Assembly: GCA_036506395.1 (NCBI GenBank)
Contig: DASXRU010000029.1
Coordinates: forward strand, 1-47,984
Reading direction: 5' to 3'
Length of the DNA: 47,984 nucleotides
From: DASXRU01 sp036506395
GTDB taxonomy: Bacteria; Acidobacteriota; Blastocatellia; Pyrinomonadales; Pyrinomonadaceae
Numbering within the stretch: position 1 is the stretch's first letter; every line of letters starts with the position of its first letter. The notes beneath the pieces were generated by a model. That model saw only the letters and a program-made list of their open reading frames with translations, had not been told where the DNA came from and ran no database searches. Positions 35,846-43,919 of the stretch are shown here, piece after piece. A program made the translations under genes and the position numbers.

Positions 35846-37465
35846 ATGTCTTATTCAGGATTTTCAATTCGCGCCACTTTTGCTCTATTGGCGCTGACTT
35901 TCGCCGTGCCGGCAGGCTTTGCCCAAAACAAGCAGCAGCAAGGGCAGGACCCCACGGAGAAGCCTCGCAACGTCAAGCCTGAGCTAAAGCGGGCCTACAA
36001 GGATTGGCTGGAGCACGACGTCACCTACATTATTACCGACGAAGAGCGAAAGGCTTTTAAGAAACTGGAGACCGATGACGAGCGGGAGCGGTTCATCGAA
36101 GAGTTCTGGCGCCGGCGCGATCCTGACCCTGATACGGATGAGAACGAATATCGCGAACAGTATTACGAGCGAATTGCCTACGCGAACGAGCATTTCACTT
36201 CCGGAATCCCCGGATGGAAAACCGATCGCGGCCGCATCTGGATCATGTATGGCAAGCCTGACGAACTGGAAACCCATCCTTCCGGAGGCAGCTACGACCG
36301 GCCTTCTTATCAGGGTGGCGGTTCAACTTCGACCTATCCCTTCGAGATCTGGTTCTATCGCTATCTCGCCGGAGTTGGTTCAGGAATAGAGATCGAGTTT
36401 GTCGATCCCACCGGCAGCGGGGAGTATCGCATCGCTCGTTCTCCTGATGAAAAAGACGCATTGCTTAACATCCCGGGCGCCGGTCTGACGCTTTCCGAAC
36501 AATTAGGCCTGTCGAACAAGGCTGACCGGATTGGCGGACTGGGTGACCCCAACAGTTTTCATCGCGAACAGGACAGTCCGTTTTCGCGCCTCCAATTATT
36601 GGCGGATTTGAATCGCGCGCCGCAAATTAAGTTCAACGATCTGGCTTCGGCAGTAAACACTCCAGTCGTCGAGGACAATCCGCTCAACTTTGATATCCGG
36701 GTTGATTTCTACCGTCAGTCTGACGAGCGAGTAATCACCGCCTTTACGATTCAAGCCGACAATAAAGAGCTTCATTTTAAAGACGTGGGTGGTTTACAAC
36801 AGGCGCAACTCAATATCTTCGGCAAAATTACCGCGGTCTCGGGCCGGCGGGCCGGAGTCTTTGAAGATTCCGTAATAACAAGATCCACCACCGCCGAGTT
36901 GATCGACGCAAAAGAACGCAAGTCGGCTTACGGAAAGCTTTTTCCGCTGGCCCCCGGAACCTACAAAGTTGACGTGATTGTGCGCGACGTGGAAACGGGC
37001 GCCACCGGTGTGCGGCATCAAGGCTTCACCGTGCCGAAGTACGATCCGGCCAAGCTTTCAACCTCAACTCTGGTTCTGGCGGCAAAGTTGGAAAGTTTGA
37101 ATGATCAGCCGGCCGTTGGCATGTTCACAATCGGACAGAACAAAGTGATCCCGAATGTTTCCGGGATCTATCACCAGGGCCAGCCGATCGGGGTCTACAT
37201 GCAGATCTACAATGCCGGGATCGATCAGACCACGCTGCGACCTTCGGTGGATGTCGACTATGCGCTGTTGAAGGATGGCAAGGAAATCGGAAAGCAGCCT
37301 GAGAACTGGCAGGGCATGAGCGACGCCGGCCAGCGGCTGACGCTGGCGCGCTTGCTTGATACCAGAGCATTGCAGCCAGGCGAGTATGAGATTGCTATCC
37401 GCATACGCGATCGCGTGTCAGGCCAGGCGCTGGCGCCGTCGGCAAAGTTCACAGTAGTGAAATAG
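35846..37465 (+). CDS. Secreted GWxTD-domain protein (paralogue 1)
   Basis: A 539-residue exported protein with a signal peptide (residues 1-26, ending in AGFAQ). The GWxTD region is at about residues 60-190: RFIEEFWRRRDPDPDTDENE, SGIPGWKTDRGRIWIMYGKP and YPFEIWFYR. The C-terminal half is beta-rich, with FTIQADNKELHFKDVGG and a final domain ending in RDRVSGQALAPSAKFTVVK. GWxTD proteins are common in Acidobacteria and Bacteroidetes and have no firm function. It is followed by a tandem paralogue, and the last 131 bp before the stop are identical between the two. A strong promoter and ribosome site precede it, so high expression is likely. Confidence 0.88.
   Translation: MSYSGFSIRATFALLALTFAVPAGFAQNKQQQGQDPTEKPRNVKPELKRAYKDWLEHDVTYIITDEERKAFKKLETDDERERFIEEFWRRRDPDPDTDENEYREQYYERIAYANEHFTSGIPGWKTDRGRIWIMYGKPDELETHPSGGSYDRPSYQGGGSTSTYPFEIWFYRYLAGVGSGIEIEFVDPTGSGEYRIARSPDEKDALLNIPGAGLTLSEQLGLSNKADRIGGLGDPNSFHREQDSPFSRLQLLADLNRAPQIKFNDLASAVNTPVVEDNPLNFDIRVDFYRQSDERVITAFTIQADNKELHFKDVGGLQQAQLNIFGKITAVSGRRAGVFEDSVITRSTTAELIDAKERKSAYGKLFPLAPGTYKVDVIVRDVETGATGVRHQGFTVPKYDPAKLSTSTLVLAAKLESLNDQPAVGMFTIGQNKVIPNVSGIYHQGQPIGVYMQIYNAGIDQTTLRPSVDVDYALLKDGKEIGKQPENWQGMSDAGQRLTLARLLDTRALQPGEYEIAIRIRDRVSGQALAPSAKFTVVK
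37334..37464 (+). repeat. 131-bp identical repeat, copy 1 (3' end of GWxTD gene 1)
   Basis: This segment is base-for-base identical to 39015-39145. The bases just outside differ (G at 37333 against T at 39014, and TAG against TAA at the stops). The flanking coding sequence has diverged, so this patch looks like recent gene conversion. Confidence 0.95.
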
Positions 37466-37559
37466 TTAATTCGCCCCTGTGATGTTTAGGACATTGAAGC
37501 CTGCCTTAACGTTTTGTCGCCTAATTGGAAGTTCTTAATATCTGAGGAGGACCATAACC

Positions 37560-39146
37560 ATGGCGCGCGTTTCCCTCGGCCTAGGTCTTTTAGCAATCCT
37601 CTGTGCGGCCCCTCCCGGATTCACTCAAACCAAAAGTCCTGATCCACAGAACAAGCCGCGCAAAATCAAACCCGAGCCGGCGAAAGCCTTCAAGAAATGG
37701 ACAGTCGATGTCGAGCCGATCATTACGGCTGAAGAACTGAAGGCATGGAACAAGTTGCAGACCGACGATGAGCGCGAACACTTCATCGGACAGTTCTGGC
37801 ACCTTCGCGATCCTGACCCTGACACCGAAGAGAACGAGTACCGGGAAGGTTATTACGAACGGCTGGCGTACGTGAACGAGCACTTTGCTTCCGGCATTCC
37901 CGGTTACAAGACCGATCGCGGGCGTATTTATCTCAAATGGGGAAAGCCCGACGAAATCGAATCCCACCCCGCCGGGGGCACCTACAATCGGCAATCATAT
38001 GAAGGCGGCGGATCGACCTCCACCTATCCGTTCGAGCGCTGGTGGTATCGCAGCCTTCCGGGACGCTCGGACGTTGAGATCGAGTTCGTCGATCCAAGCG
38101 GCAGCGGTCAATACCGGATAGCTCGGAACCCCTTTGAGAAAGAGGCTCTGTTGCAGATGCCCGGGGCCGGACCGACGCTCGATGGAGTCAGTCAGGCCGA
38201 CCGGGCGGCTGCTGCCAATGGTGTCGGTAATCCGTTCTCGTCGCGCTCAAAGGATTCCGGGTTTGAATGGATGGAGACCTCAAGATTGCTGGACACAGCG
38301 CCTCCGGTCAATTTCGATCGAGGAATTGGCACGGTCACCGGGAGTCCGGTACTCGAAGAAAACCCTATTGGCTCCGCCCTTCAGATTAGTTATTTCAAAC
38401 AATCAGACGATCGAGTCATCGTTGCTTTCACCGTCCAAACCGAGAACAAAGATTTGGTTTTCCGGGACGTTGGCGGCATTCAGACGGCGCGACTCAACAT
38501 CTCCGGTCGAATCACTAGTGTCGCGGGCCGCCGAGTGGGTTTCTTCGAGGACTTGGTGACTACCACGGCGTCACCGGCGGAGTTGGTCGATGCGAAAGAG
38601 CGCAAGTCTGCGTATCAAAAAGCTCTGTCGCTTTCCCCCGGGCGATACCGCGTGGACCTGGTGGTGCGCGACGTGGAATCGGGCGCGGCTTCGCCGCTTC
38701 ACGTTGGTTTTGAGGTGCCAAAGTTTGGCGCCGACCTGGCTTCTTCATCATTGGTCCTTGCGTCGCTGCTGGAGCAGGTTTCAGATGTGCCGACGTCGCG
38801 CCAGTTTGTAATCGGCGACAAAAAAGTAATTCCCAATCTTACCGGGACGTATCGTCTGGGCGCACAGGTGGGGTTCTACCTTCAAATCTACAACGCCCAG
38901 ATAGATCAAACGACGCTTAGGCCGGTGGTTGATGTTGAGTACGTTTTGTTAAAGGACGGCAAAGAGGTCGGTAAGCAAGTAGAGGACTGGCACGATAACG
39001 GCGATGCAGGTCATCGGCTGACGCTGGCGCGCTTGCTTGATACCAGAGCATTGCAGCCAGGCGAGTATGAGATTGCTATCCGCATACGCGATCGCGTGTC
39101 AGGCCAGGCGCTGGCGCCGTCGGCAAAGTTCACAGTAGTGAAATAA
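37560..39146 (+). CDS. Secreted GWxTD-domain protein (paralogue 2)
   Basis: A 528-residue paralogue of the preceding gene with the same layout. It has a signal peptide (SLGLGLLAILCAAPPGFTQ), HFIGQFWHLRDPDPDTEENE, SGIPGYKTDRGRIYLKWGKP (GYKTD here instead of GWKTD) and a beta-rich C-terminal half. The start ATG follows GAGGAGG. A weak promoter-like pair (TTGTCG, 16 bases, TAATAT) sits almost on the ribosome site, so co-transcription with the upstream copy is more likely. The final 43 codons are identical to the neighbour at nucleotide level. The divergence elsewhere suggests the pair has different partners but a common C-terminal constraint. Confidence 0.88.
   Translation: MARVSLGLGLLAILCAAPPGFTQTKSPDPQNKPRKIKPEPAKAFKKWTVDVEPIITAEELKAWNKLQTDDEREHFIGQFWHLRDPDPDTEENEYREGYYERLAYVNEHFASGIPGYKTDRGRIYLKWGKPDEIESHPAGGTYNRQSYEGGGSTSTYPFERWWYRSLPGRSDVEIEFVDPSGSGQYRIARNPFEKEALLQMPGAGPTLDGVSQADRAAAANGVGNPFSSRSKDSGFEWMETSRLLDTAPPVNFDRGIGTVTGSPVLEENPIGSALQISYFKQSDDRVIVAFTVQTENKDLVFRDVGGIQTARLNISGRITSVAGRRVGFFEDLVTTTASPAELVDAKERKSAYQKALSLSPGRYRVDLVVRDVESGAASPLHVGFEVPKFGADLASSSLVLASLLEQVSDVPTSRQFVIGDKKVIPNLTGTYRLGAQVGFYLQIYNAQIDQTTLRPVVDVEYVLLKDGKEVGKQVEDWHDNGDAGHRLTLARLLDTRALQPGEYEIAIRIRDRVSGQALAPSAKFTVVK
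39015..39145 (+). repeat. 131-bp identical repeat, copy 2 (3' end of GWxTD gene 2)
   Basis: Identical to 37334-37464, as described for copy 1. Confidence 0.95.
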
Positions 39147-39172
39147 GTAGGACAGGCATTTCCTGCCTGTCT
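39147..39172. repeat. Stop-codon-adjacent palindromic repeat, copy 2
   Basis: GTAGGACAGGCA, then TTTCC, then TGCCTGTCT starts directly after the TAA of the GWxTD gene. The stem is 39151-39158 with 39164-39171. It differs from copy 1 at 28203-28227 by one extra T in the loop. Confidence 0.8.
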
Positions 39173-39218
39173 CTCGAAAGCGGTCGGTCTAGCCGGCCCC
39201 TTTCTTCTTTCCGATTCG

Positions 39219-39497
39219 CTAGCGATACGACTCCCTCACCGTGCTCAGTTTGGTGTTTCCCTGCATCGAGTTTCCGCGACGATCCAGCACGTCCACCTCA
39301 AAGCCGGGATAGGACGGGCGAAACCTGGTTTCTTTCCAGGTTTCCACGGTGATGTGGCTGTCCGCCGCCCGATGATACGAATATTGCGGCAGGCCCGAGC
39401 GATCCCCACGCACGTCCGCACCGCGCAGGTGCAGGATGCGTATCCGGAACCCCTCTACACGCCGGATTTTTCTTTCGACGTTTGCGACCGTAGACAT
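39219..39497 (-). CDS. Small conserved hypothetical protein
   Basis: A 92-residue protein from the ATG at 39497 (STVANVERKIRRVEGFRIRI). A longer frame to 39674 would run into the rlmN gene and reads as low-complexity, so I reject it. The product is soluble and basic, with a conserved-looking pattern: LHLRGADVRGDRSGLPQYSY, TWKETRFRPSYPGFEVDVLD and GNTKLSTVRESY. This looks like a short beta-barrel type fold, but I cannot name it. It is divergent from rlmN and convergent with the second GWxTD gene. Confidence 0.72.
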   Translation of the reverse strand: MSTVANVERKIRRVEGFRIRILHLRGADVRGDRSGLPQYSYHRAADSHITVETWKETRFRPSYPGFEVDVLDRRGNSMQGNTKLSTVRESYR

Positions 39498-39627
39498 CTG
39501 TTTGACTTCGCCACAGTTTAGAGCACGCCGACGTTCCCGTAAACCGGGCCTGCACGCGAGCGATCGGGCTGCTAACCAGGCGCCCGCTAACTGCGAAGCA
39601 AAGCGCAGAATGTTAGAATGAAGGCCA

Positions 39628-40707
39628 GTGGAGAAAATAAATCTACTTGGGCAGTCGCAGGTCGAGCTCATCACGTTTTTGCAACAACTCGGAGAGCCGG
39701 CTTATCGGGGGCGACAGATTTTTGCGGCGCTGCACAAGCGGCGAGTGCGGTCGTTCGAAGACATTACCGAGCTGCCCAAGAAGCTGCGCGCGGAACTCAG
39801 CGAGCGCGCTACGGCTTCAACCCTGGTTCTTGAATCGCGTTACGTCTCGGAAGACGGCACACGGCGTTACCTGATGAAGACGCACGATAAACTTCCCGTG
39901 GAAACGGTTTTCATTCCGGAAGGGAGGCGTGACACGGTTTGCTTTTCATCGCAGTCCGGTTGCCCTTTGCAATGCAGCTTTTGTTTGACCGCGCAGCTTG
40001 GCTTACTGCGCAGTTTGACAGCAGGGGAAATCGTCGAGCAGATCATAATCGCGCTGAACGATGCATATGGCGTCGGAGCGGAAACGCCGCATGGAACGAA
40101 TTTGGTAGGCATGGGCGCGGGTGAGCCTTTTCTCGCTTTTGAGCCGCTGATGAAAGCTTTGCGCATCATTGCAGATCCAGCAGGGCTACACATCGTGCCC
40201 GGTCGCGTCACGGTTTCAACGGCCGGGATCGTTCCGCGCATACGCGAACTGGCAATGATTCCCGATCGCCCGCACCTCGCGGTTTCGCTGGCCGCGCCAA
40301 CCGATCAGTTGCGCGACGAGTTGATGCCCATAAACAAGAAGTGGGCTCTGGAGCAATTGCTGGCCGCCTGCAAAGAGTTTGAGAAGTCGCTAAAGCCAGG
40401 CGAACGATTCACGTTTGAATATGTAATGCTGAATGGCATTAATGATTCTGAGGGCCACGCACGCCAGTTGGCGAATTTGCTGAATCGCCACGAGTTGAGG
40501 GCGAAAGTGAACCTGATTCCGCACAATCCCGCGGCGCCGCTGCCTTATCTGCCGTCGCCCATGGAGCGAATCGAAAAGTTTCAGGCGATACTTGAATCGA
40601 AAGGGATTGGCGCGTTTGTGCGCCAGCCACGCGGGCGCGACATCTACGCCGCCTGTGGCCAGCTTGCCGCGCGCGGCCCGGCAAATCCGGCGGCTGCGCC
40701 GGCCTAA
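39628..40707 (+). CDS. rlmN: 23S rRNA (adenine-C2)-methyltransferase RlmN
   Basis: A 359-residue radical-SAM enzyme that methylates C2 of A2503 in 23S rRNA and of A37 in some tRNAs. It has a GTG start behind GAAGG. The N-terminal accessory domain (GEPAYRGRQIFAALHKRRVR) is followed by the iron-sulfur motif SGCPLQCSFC, with Cys at about 112, 116 and 119. GMGAGEPFLAFEPLMKAL, TVSTAGIVPRIREL and LAVSLAAPTDQLRDELMPIN follow. The essential C-terminal Cys occurs in GRDIYAACGQL at about residue 343. Length and motifs are normal. It has no obvious partner beside it. Confidence 0.96.
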   Translation: MEKINLLGQSQVELITFLQQLGEPAYRGRQIFAALHKRRVRSFEDITELPKKLRAELSERATASTLVLESRYVSEDGTRRYLMKTHDKLPVETVFIPEGRRDTVCFSSQSGCPLQCSFCLTAQLGLLRSLTAGEIVEQIIIALNDAYGVGAETPHGTNLVGMGAGEPFLAFEPLMKALRIIADPAGLHIVPGRVTVSTAGIVPRIRELAMIPDRPHLAVSLAAPTDQLRDELMPINKKWALEQLLAACKEFEKSLKPGERFTFEYVMLNGINDSEGHARQLANLLNRHELRAKVNLIPHNPAAPLPYLPSPMERIEKFQAILESKGIGAFVRQPRGRDIYAACGQLAARGPANPAAAPA

Positions 40708-40768
40708 ACCAACGCCGCAGACGGTAATGGCATCTCTTTCCACGCATGGCAGTAAACATTCTGGTTAT

Positions 40769-40794
40769 GTCCGACGAACTTCAGTTTGTCGGAC
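40769..40794. repeat. Hairpin-forming intergenic repeat after rlmN
   Basis: GTCCGACGAAC (40769-40779) pairs with GTTTGTCGGAC (40784-40794) over 11 bp with one G-U pair and a TTCA loop. No T-run follows, so it is more like a small dispersed palindrome than a standard terminator. Confidence 0.65.
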
Positions 40795-40858
40795 AAGCAG
40801 CAACGACATTTGGCTCGGCAGTTTTATTGACCGACATCATCGAAGACCAAGACGTATC

Positions 40859-41422
40859 ATGATTAGATCACAGAAACTTTTTCGCACAGCCATCCTGGTT
40901 TTGGCCGTAGCATTTCTGCCGTCAACATTTGCCGGCGGGCACGTTCTGCGCACCAATCCGCCTGACCCAAACATTCGGGTCAGCGGTTTCTTCTCCGCAG
41001 ATAAAGCCCAGCGAGGGCGCACCACCCAGGCCGCTGTCGTGATGGAGATACCCGGCGGCTACCACGTCAACTCGAATCGGCCGATGAGCAAGTACGCCAT
41101 TCCGACCGTGCTCAAGATTGACGGTCCCAGCGGGATAAGAATTGGCCCTATTGCCTATCCCCGCGCCAGGGTGCGCCGTCTGAAAGCTTCCAACAACGAG
41201 CCGTTGGCGGTGTTCGAAGGACGCGCGGTGATGCGCTTCAATGTTATGGTGCCGGCAACTTTTCAGCAGGGGATGACGGAGCTGCGCGTTCGCCTGCGCT
41301 ATCAAAGCTGCAACGATGAAGTCTGTTTTCCGCCACAGACGCGCGAGATCTCAATGCCAATCGGCGTGGTCGGCACCGGCGATTCAGTAAAGCGAATTAA
41401 TGGGCAGATCTTTCGGAGGTAA
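40859..41422 (+). CDS. Exported DsbD N-terminal-domain-like protein
   Basis: A 187-residue protein from the ATG at 40859. The frame extends upstream into rlmN without a plausible start. The signal peptide (RSQKLFRTAILVLAVAFLPS) is followed by a beta-sandwich resembling the N-terminal domain of the thiol-disulfide interchange protein DsbD (PF11412-like). Its diagnostic end is LRYQSCNDEVCFPPQTREIS, with the two redox Cys. The membrane and thioredoxin parts of DsbD are absent, so it may hand electrons to another partner or bind substrates. The TonB-C gene starts 2 bp after its stop, with GGAGG inside its end, so the two are coupled. Confidence 0.85.
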   Translation: MIRSQKLFRTAILVLAVAFLPSTFAGGHVLRTNPPDPNIRVSGFFSADKAQRGRTTQAAVVMEIPGGYHVNSNRPMSKYAIPTVLKIDGPSGIRIGPIAYPRARVRRLKASNNEPLAVFEGRAVMRFNVMVPATFQQGMTELRVRLRYQSCNDEVCFPPQTREISMPIGVVGTGDSVKRINGQIFRR

Positions 41423-41424
41423 GC

Positions 41425-41820
41425 ATGAAACATCTAACTATTAGCACGATCGCCATTCTAGTCTGCGTTACTGGCTGGTCCATCGCCGCCGGCTCTGTCT
41501 TTCAACGGGACCAGCACCAGTCGGAGGAAAAGGTTTATAAGCCAAATGAAGTGACGGTGAAAGCGAAAATAAGACGGAAGTCTGAGCCTCGATACACGGA
41601 GGAGGCTCGCCAACACCATATTTCCGGCACAGTGGTTTTGGAGATGGTGTTGCGCGCTTCAGGCGAAGTAACTGACATTACGGTGATCGAGGGATTGCCA
41701 TACGGCCTTAACGAGAGCTGCATCAATACCGCGAAGGCAATGAAGTTTGATCCGGCCCTCAAAGACGATCAAAAGGTGTCGCAGTACTTAAGAGTCGTGT
41801 ACGAATTCCATCTCTACTAA
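41425..41820 (+). CDS. TonB C-terminal-domain protein
   Basis: A 131-residue exported protein with a signal peptide (TISTIAILVCVTGWSIAAGS). From residue 50 onward it is a TonB C-terminal fold: SEPRYTEEARQHHISGTVVL, LRASGEVTDITVIEGLPYGL and AMKFDPALKDDQKVSQYLRV. It lacks the N-terminal membrane anchor and proline-rich rod of true TonB, so it is a stand-alone periplasmic domain common in acidobacteria. It is translationally linked to the preceding DsbD-like gene. Confidence 0.87.
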   Translation: MKHLTISTIAILVCVTGWSIAAGSVFQRDQHQSEEKVYKPNEVTVKAKIRRKSEPRYTEEARQHHISGTVVLEMVLRASGEVTDITVIEGLPYGLNESCINTAKAMKFDPALKDDQKVSQYLRVVYEFHLY

Positions 41821-41827
41821 AGAACCT

Positions 41828-42685
41828 TCAGGCAACTTCAGCTCGGCCAATCGCAGACATTAAGCGGCCGACGCGCCCATACAAACTCTTTTCGCGACGA
41901 TAGGAAAAGAAGAGGTCCGTGCGACACATCGTGCACAGCGGCGCCAGGTGAATTCGCTCAGAAACCGCCCCCGCCTCGATAAGAAGTTCGCGATTTGCCT
42001 CTTGTAAATCGATTAGCGCATGTCCCTCTCGAGTGGGTGTTAGCAAGTGTTTCAGTTGAGGAAAGCTCCGGCTGAATGCCTCAATCACTTCAACGCCAAC
42101 TTCATAACAGCAACCGTTAGCCGCCGGGCCGATTGCCACGCGCAAGTCCTCAGGGCGCGTTCCATACTCTTCGTTCATGCGCGCGAGCGTCAGTGAAACA
42201 ATCCCGGCTACTGTGCCTCGCCAGCCGGCATGAATCGCCCCTACTGAGCCGGTGCGCGCGTCGCCAAGTAGCAAAGGAACGCAGTCAGCGGTCTTTACGC
42301 CCAGGAGGATCCCGGCGGCGCGGGTTGTCAGGGCATCACAATTTTCGGTATCGTTGCGCGCGTCTTCCGAGTTCTGAACGACACGGATCGCGGTGCCGTG
42401 CACCTGCCAACAGGATGTTAGCGTCCACCGGCCGTCGAGGAGTTTCAGGAAGCGACGACGGTTCTCGTGAATGTTTTCAGCAGTGTCCTCGTTGAAACCG
42501 GCCAGGTTCAGAGCGGCGCGAGGCATTGGGCTCGTGCCGCCACCTCGAGTGGAGAAGGCATTGGCGAAACCGGCTTGTTCCAGGGGGGCGCAAATGAGGG
42601 CGCGCACACCATCGCGGTCGCGCCAGTAGAATCCGGCGCGTTCTAATTCTGTTTCGTCTGTGATTGTTTCCATTGGCATAGACAT
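41828..42685 (-). CDS. pgeF: Peptidoglycan editing factor PgeF (YfiH, laccase-domain)
   Basis: A protein of about 285 residues of the YfiH/DUF152 family, a zinc-binding multicopper-oxidase-like fold. Members edit mis-incorporated L-Ser in peptidoglycan or act as purine nucleoside enzymes. Motifs visible are FANAFSTRGGGTSPMPRAAL, LTSCWQVHGTAIRVV, TADCVPLLLGDARTGSVGAI then HAGWRGTVAG, and GPAANGCCYEVG. The start could be any of three ATGs at 42685, 42679 or 42673, because longer options lack a proper N-terminus. These lie inside the first codons of acpS on the other strand, so the two genes are divergent with overlapping 5' ends. The 3' end is 7 bp from the TonB-C gene. Confidence 0.9.
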   Translation of the reverse strand: MSMPMETITDETELERAGFYWRDRDGVRALICAPLEQAGFANAFSTRGGGTSPMPRAALNLAGFNEDTAENIHENRRRFLKLLDGRWTLTSCWQVHGTAIRVVQNSEDARNDTENCDALTTRAAGILLGVKTADCVPLLLGDARTGSVGAIHAGWRGTVAGIVSLTLARMNEEYGTRPEDLRVAIGPAANGCCYEVGVEVIEAFSRSFPQLKHLLTPTREGHALIDLQEANRELLIEAGAVSERIHLAPLCTMCRTDLFFSYRREKSLYGRVGRLMSAIGRAEVA

Positions 42686-43040
42686 TATCGAAGTCCGGCG
42701 CGTGCGCGAGGTCTTGTTGCGCACGCCGCGCTTTGCGGAGCGCGTGTTCACCCCGGCCGAGCGTACTTACTGTGACGGGCGCGGCGCAGTTGCCGCCGAA
42801 CATTATGCCGCGCGTTTCGCCGCAAAAGAAGCAGCGCTGAAAGCGCTGCAAACCGGATGGAGCGGGGGCATCGCCTGGCAGGACGTGGAAATCTCCGCGA
42901 AGGAGTCAGGCGCGCCGCTGCTGATTTTTCACGGCCGCGTGCGCGAGCTGTACGAAAAATCAGGCGCGACCGCGGCTCATCTTTCCATGTCGCATACAAG
43001 CGAGCATGCCATTGCCGAGGTTGTGCTGGAACGAGCTTAG
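42660..43040 (+). CDS. acpS: Holo-[acyl-carrier-protein] synthase AcpS
   Basis: A 126-residue enzyme that transfers 4'-phosphopantetheine from CoA to the acyl carrier protein. GTG start. Conserved metal-binding elements are SIGIDIIEVRRVRE (Asp8), ERVFTPAERTYC and ARFAAKEAALKAL (Glu at about 58). HLSMSHTSEHAIAEVVLE forms the C-terminal strand. Length is normal. Its start lies inside the start region of pgeF on the opposite strand. Its stop TAG overlaps a possible GTG start of uraD at 43040. Confidence 0.95.
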   Translation: MIVSIGIDIIEVRRVREVLLRTPRFAERVFTPAERTYCDGRGAVAAEHYAARFAAKEAALKALQTGWSGGIAWQDVEISAKESGAPLLIFHGRVRELYEKSGATAAHLSMSHTSEHAIAEVVLERA

Positions 43041-43063
43041 TGGCACAGACGCCACCCAAAGCG

Positions 43064-43576
43064 ATGATCAAAGCCCTTTCACGACTGAACACGCTTTCCC
43101 GGGCGCAAGCCGAAGCCGAGCTAATGAAGTGTTGCGGCTCTGAAAAGTGGGCGCGGCAGATGGTTGAACGGCGACCCTTCGAAGACGTAGAGGATCTACT
43201 GGCAAACGCCGACAGCCTCTGGTGGGCGCTCGATGGCTCGGCCTGGTTGGAAGCGTTCGGCCATCATCCGAAGATCGGCGAAAAGAAAGCTGCGGCAGCA
43301 CAGGCTGCGGAGGCCAGGGCGTGGTCGGCGGAGGAACAATCTAAGGCAAGCGCAGCCGCGCCGGAAACCTCCCGCGCCCTGGCCGATGCTAACCGTGACT
43401 ATGAGCGGCGATTCGGTTACATTTTCATAGTTTGTGCCACCGGAAAAAGCTCTGAAGACATACTCTCGATTCTGCAGGAGCGAATGGAGAATCCTCCGGA
43501 GCAGGAGTTGCGCGTTGCCGCCAGCGAGCAGGCGAAGATTACTCAACTACGATTAAGGAAGCTTCTGGATCAATGA
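43064..43576 (+). CDS. uraD: 2-oxo-4-hydroxy-4-carboxy-5-ureidoimidazoline (OHCU) decarboxylase
   Basis: A 170-residue enzyme from the ATG at 43064. A GTG at 43040, touching the acpS stop, would add eight residues and is also possible. It converts OHCU to (S)-allantoin, the last step of urate breakdown. The catalytic His-containing motif FGHHPKIGE and the helix RDYERRFGYIFIVCATGKS, with the substrate-binding region, are clear. It overlaps the start of uraH in an ATGA arrangement at 43573-43576, and the pair forms one translational unit. Confidence 0.92.
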   Translation: MIKALSRLNTLSRAQAEAELMKCCGSEKWARQMVERRPFEDVEDLLANADSLWWALDGSAWLEAFGHHPKIGEKKAAAAQAAEARAWSAEEQSKASAAAPETSRALADANRDYERRFGYIFIVCATGKSSEDILSILQERMENPPEQELRVAASEQAKITQLRLRKLLDQ

Positions 43577-43917
43577 GCAGCATCTCCACGCACATTCTTG
43601 ATATCGCGCGCGGGCGGCCCGCGAACTCCGTCGCCGTCTCGCTTGAAGTGCAAAATGCGGATGAGAGCTGGACGGAGCTCAGCCACGCCTGGACCGATGA
43701 AGACGGGCGCGTCAAACCTTTCTTTCTTCTGGAGCAGCCCATCGAAGCGGGCACTTACCGGCTCGTCTTCGACACTGAATCGTACTTTTCCGAACTCAAG
43801 ATCGAGTCGTTCTATCCGCAGGTCAGCGTTGTCTTCCAAATCGAAGATCCAACGCAGCACTATCATGTGCCGCTGTTGCTGAGTCCCTTTGGATATTCGA
43901 CCTATCGTGGCAGCTAG
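43573..43917 (+). CDS. uraH: 5-hydroxyisourate hydrolase
   Basis: A 114-residue transthyretin-related enzyme that hydrolyses 5-hydroxyisourate to OHCU, the step before UraD. The N-terminal ISTHILDIARGRPA and the family's C-terminal signature YRGS, preceded by QHYHVPLLLSPFGYSTYRGS, are present. The catalytic His residues are visible at the start and in HYH. Length is normal, and it has no signal peptide, so it is cytoplasmic. It is coupled to uraD and followed by a repeat element, then the membrane urate oxidase. Confidence 0.95.
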   Translation: MSSISTHILDIARGRPANSVAVSLEVQNADESWTELSHAWTDEDGRVKPFFLLEQPIEAGTYRLVFDTESYFSELKIESFYPQVSVVFQIEDPTQHYHVPLLLSPFGYSTYRGS

Positions 43918-43919
43918 TG

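Noticed and set aside
37514..37541. Promoter for the second GWxTD gene (TTGTCG, 16 bases, TAATAT)
   Set aside because: Its start site would fall on the ribosome-binding site. Co-transcription with the upstream paralogue is more likely.
39498..39674. Upstream extension of the 92-residue protein to 151 codons
   Set aside because: It would overlap the start of rlmN, and the added part has no conserved appearance. The ATG at 39497 is more plausible.
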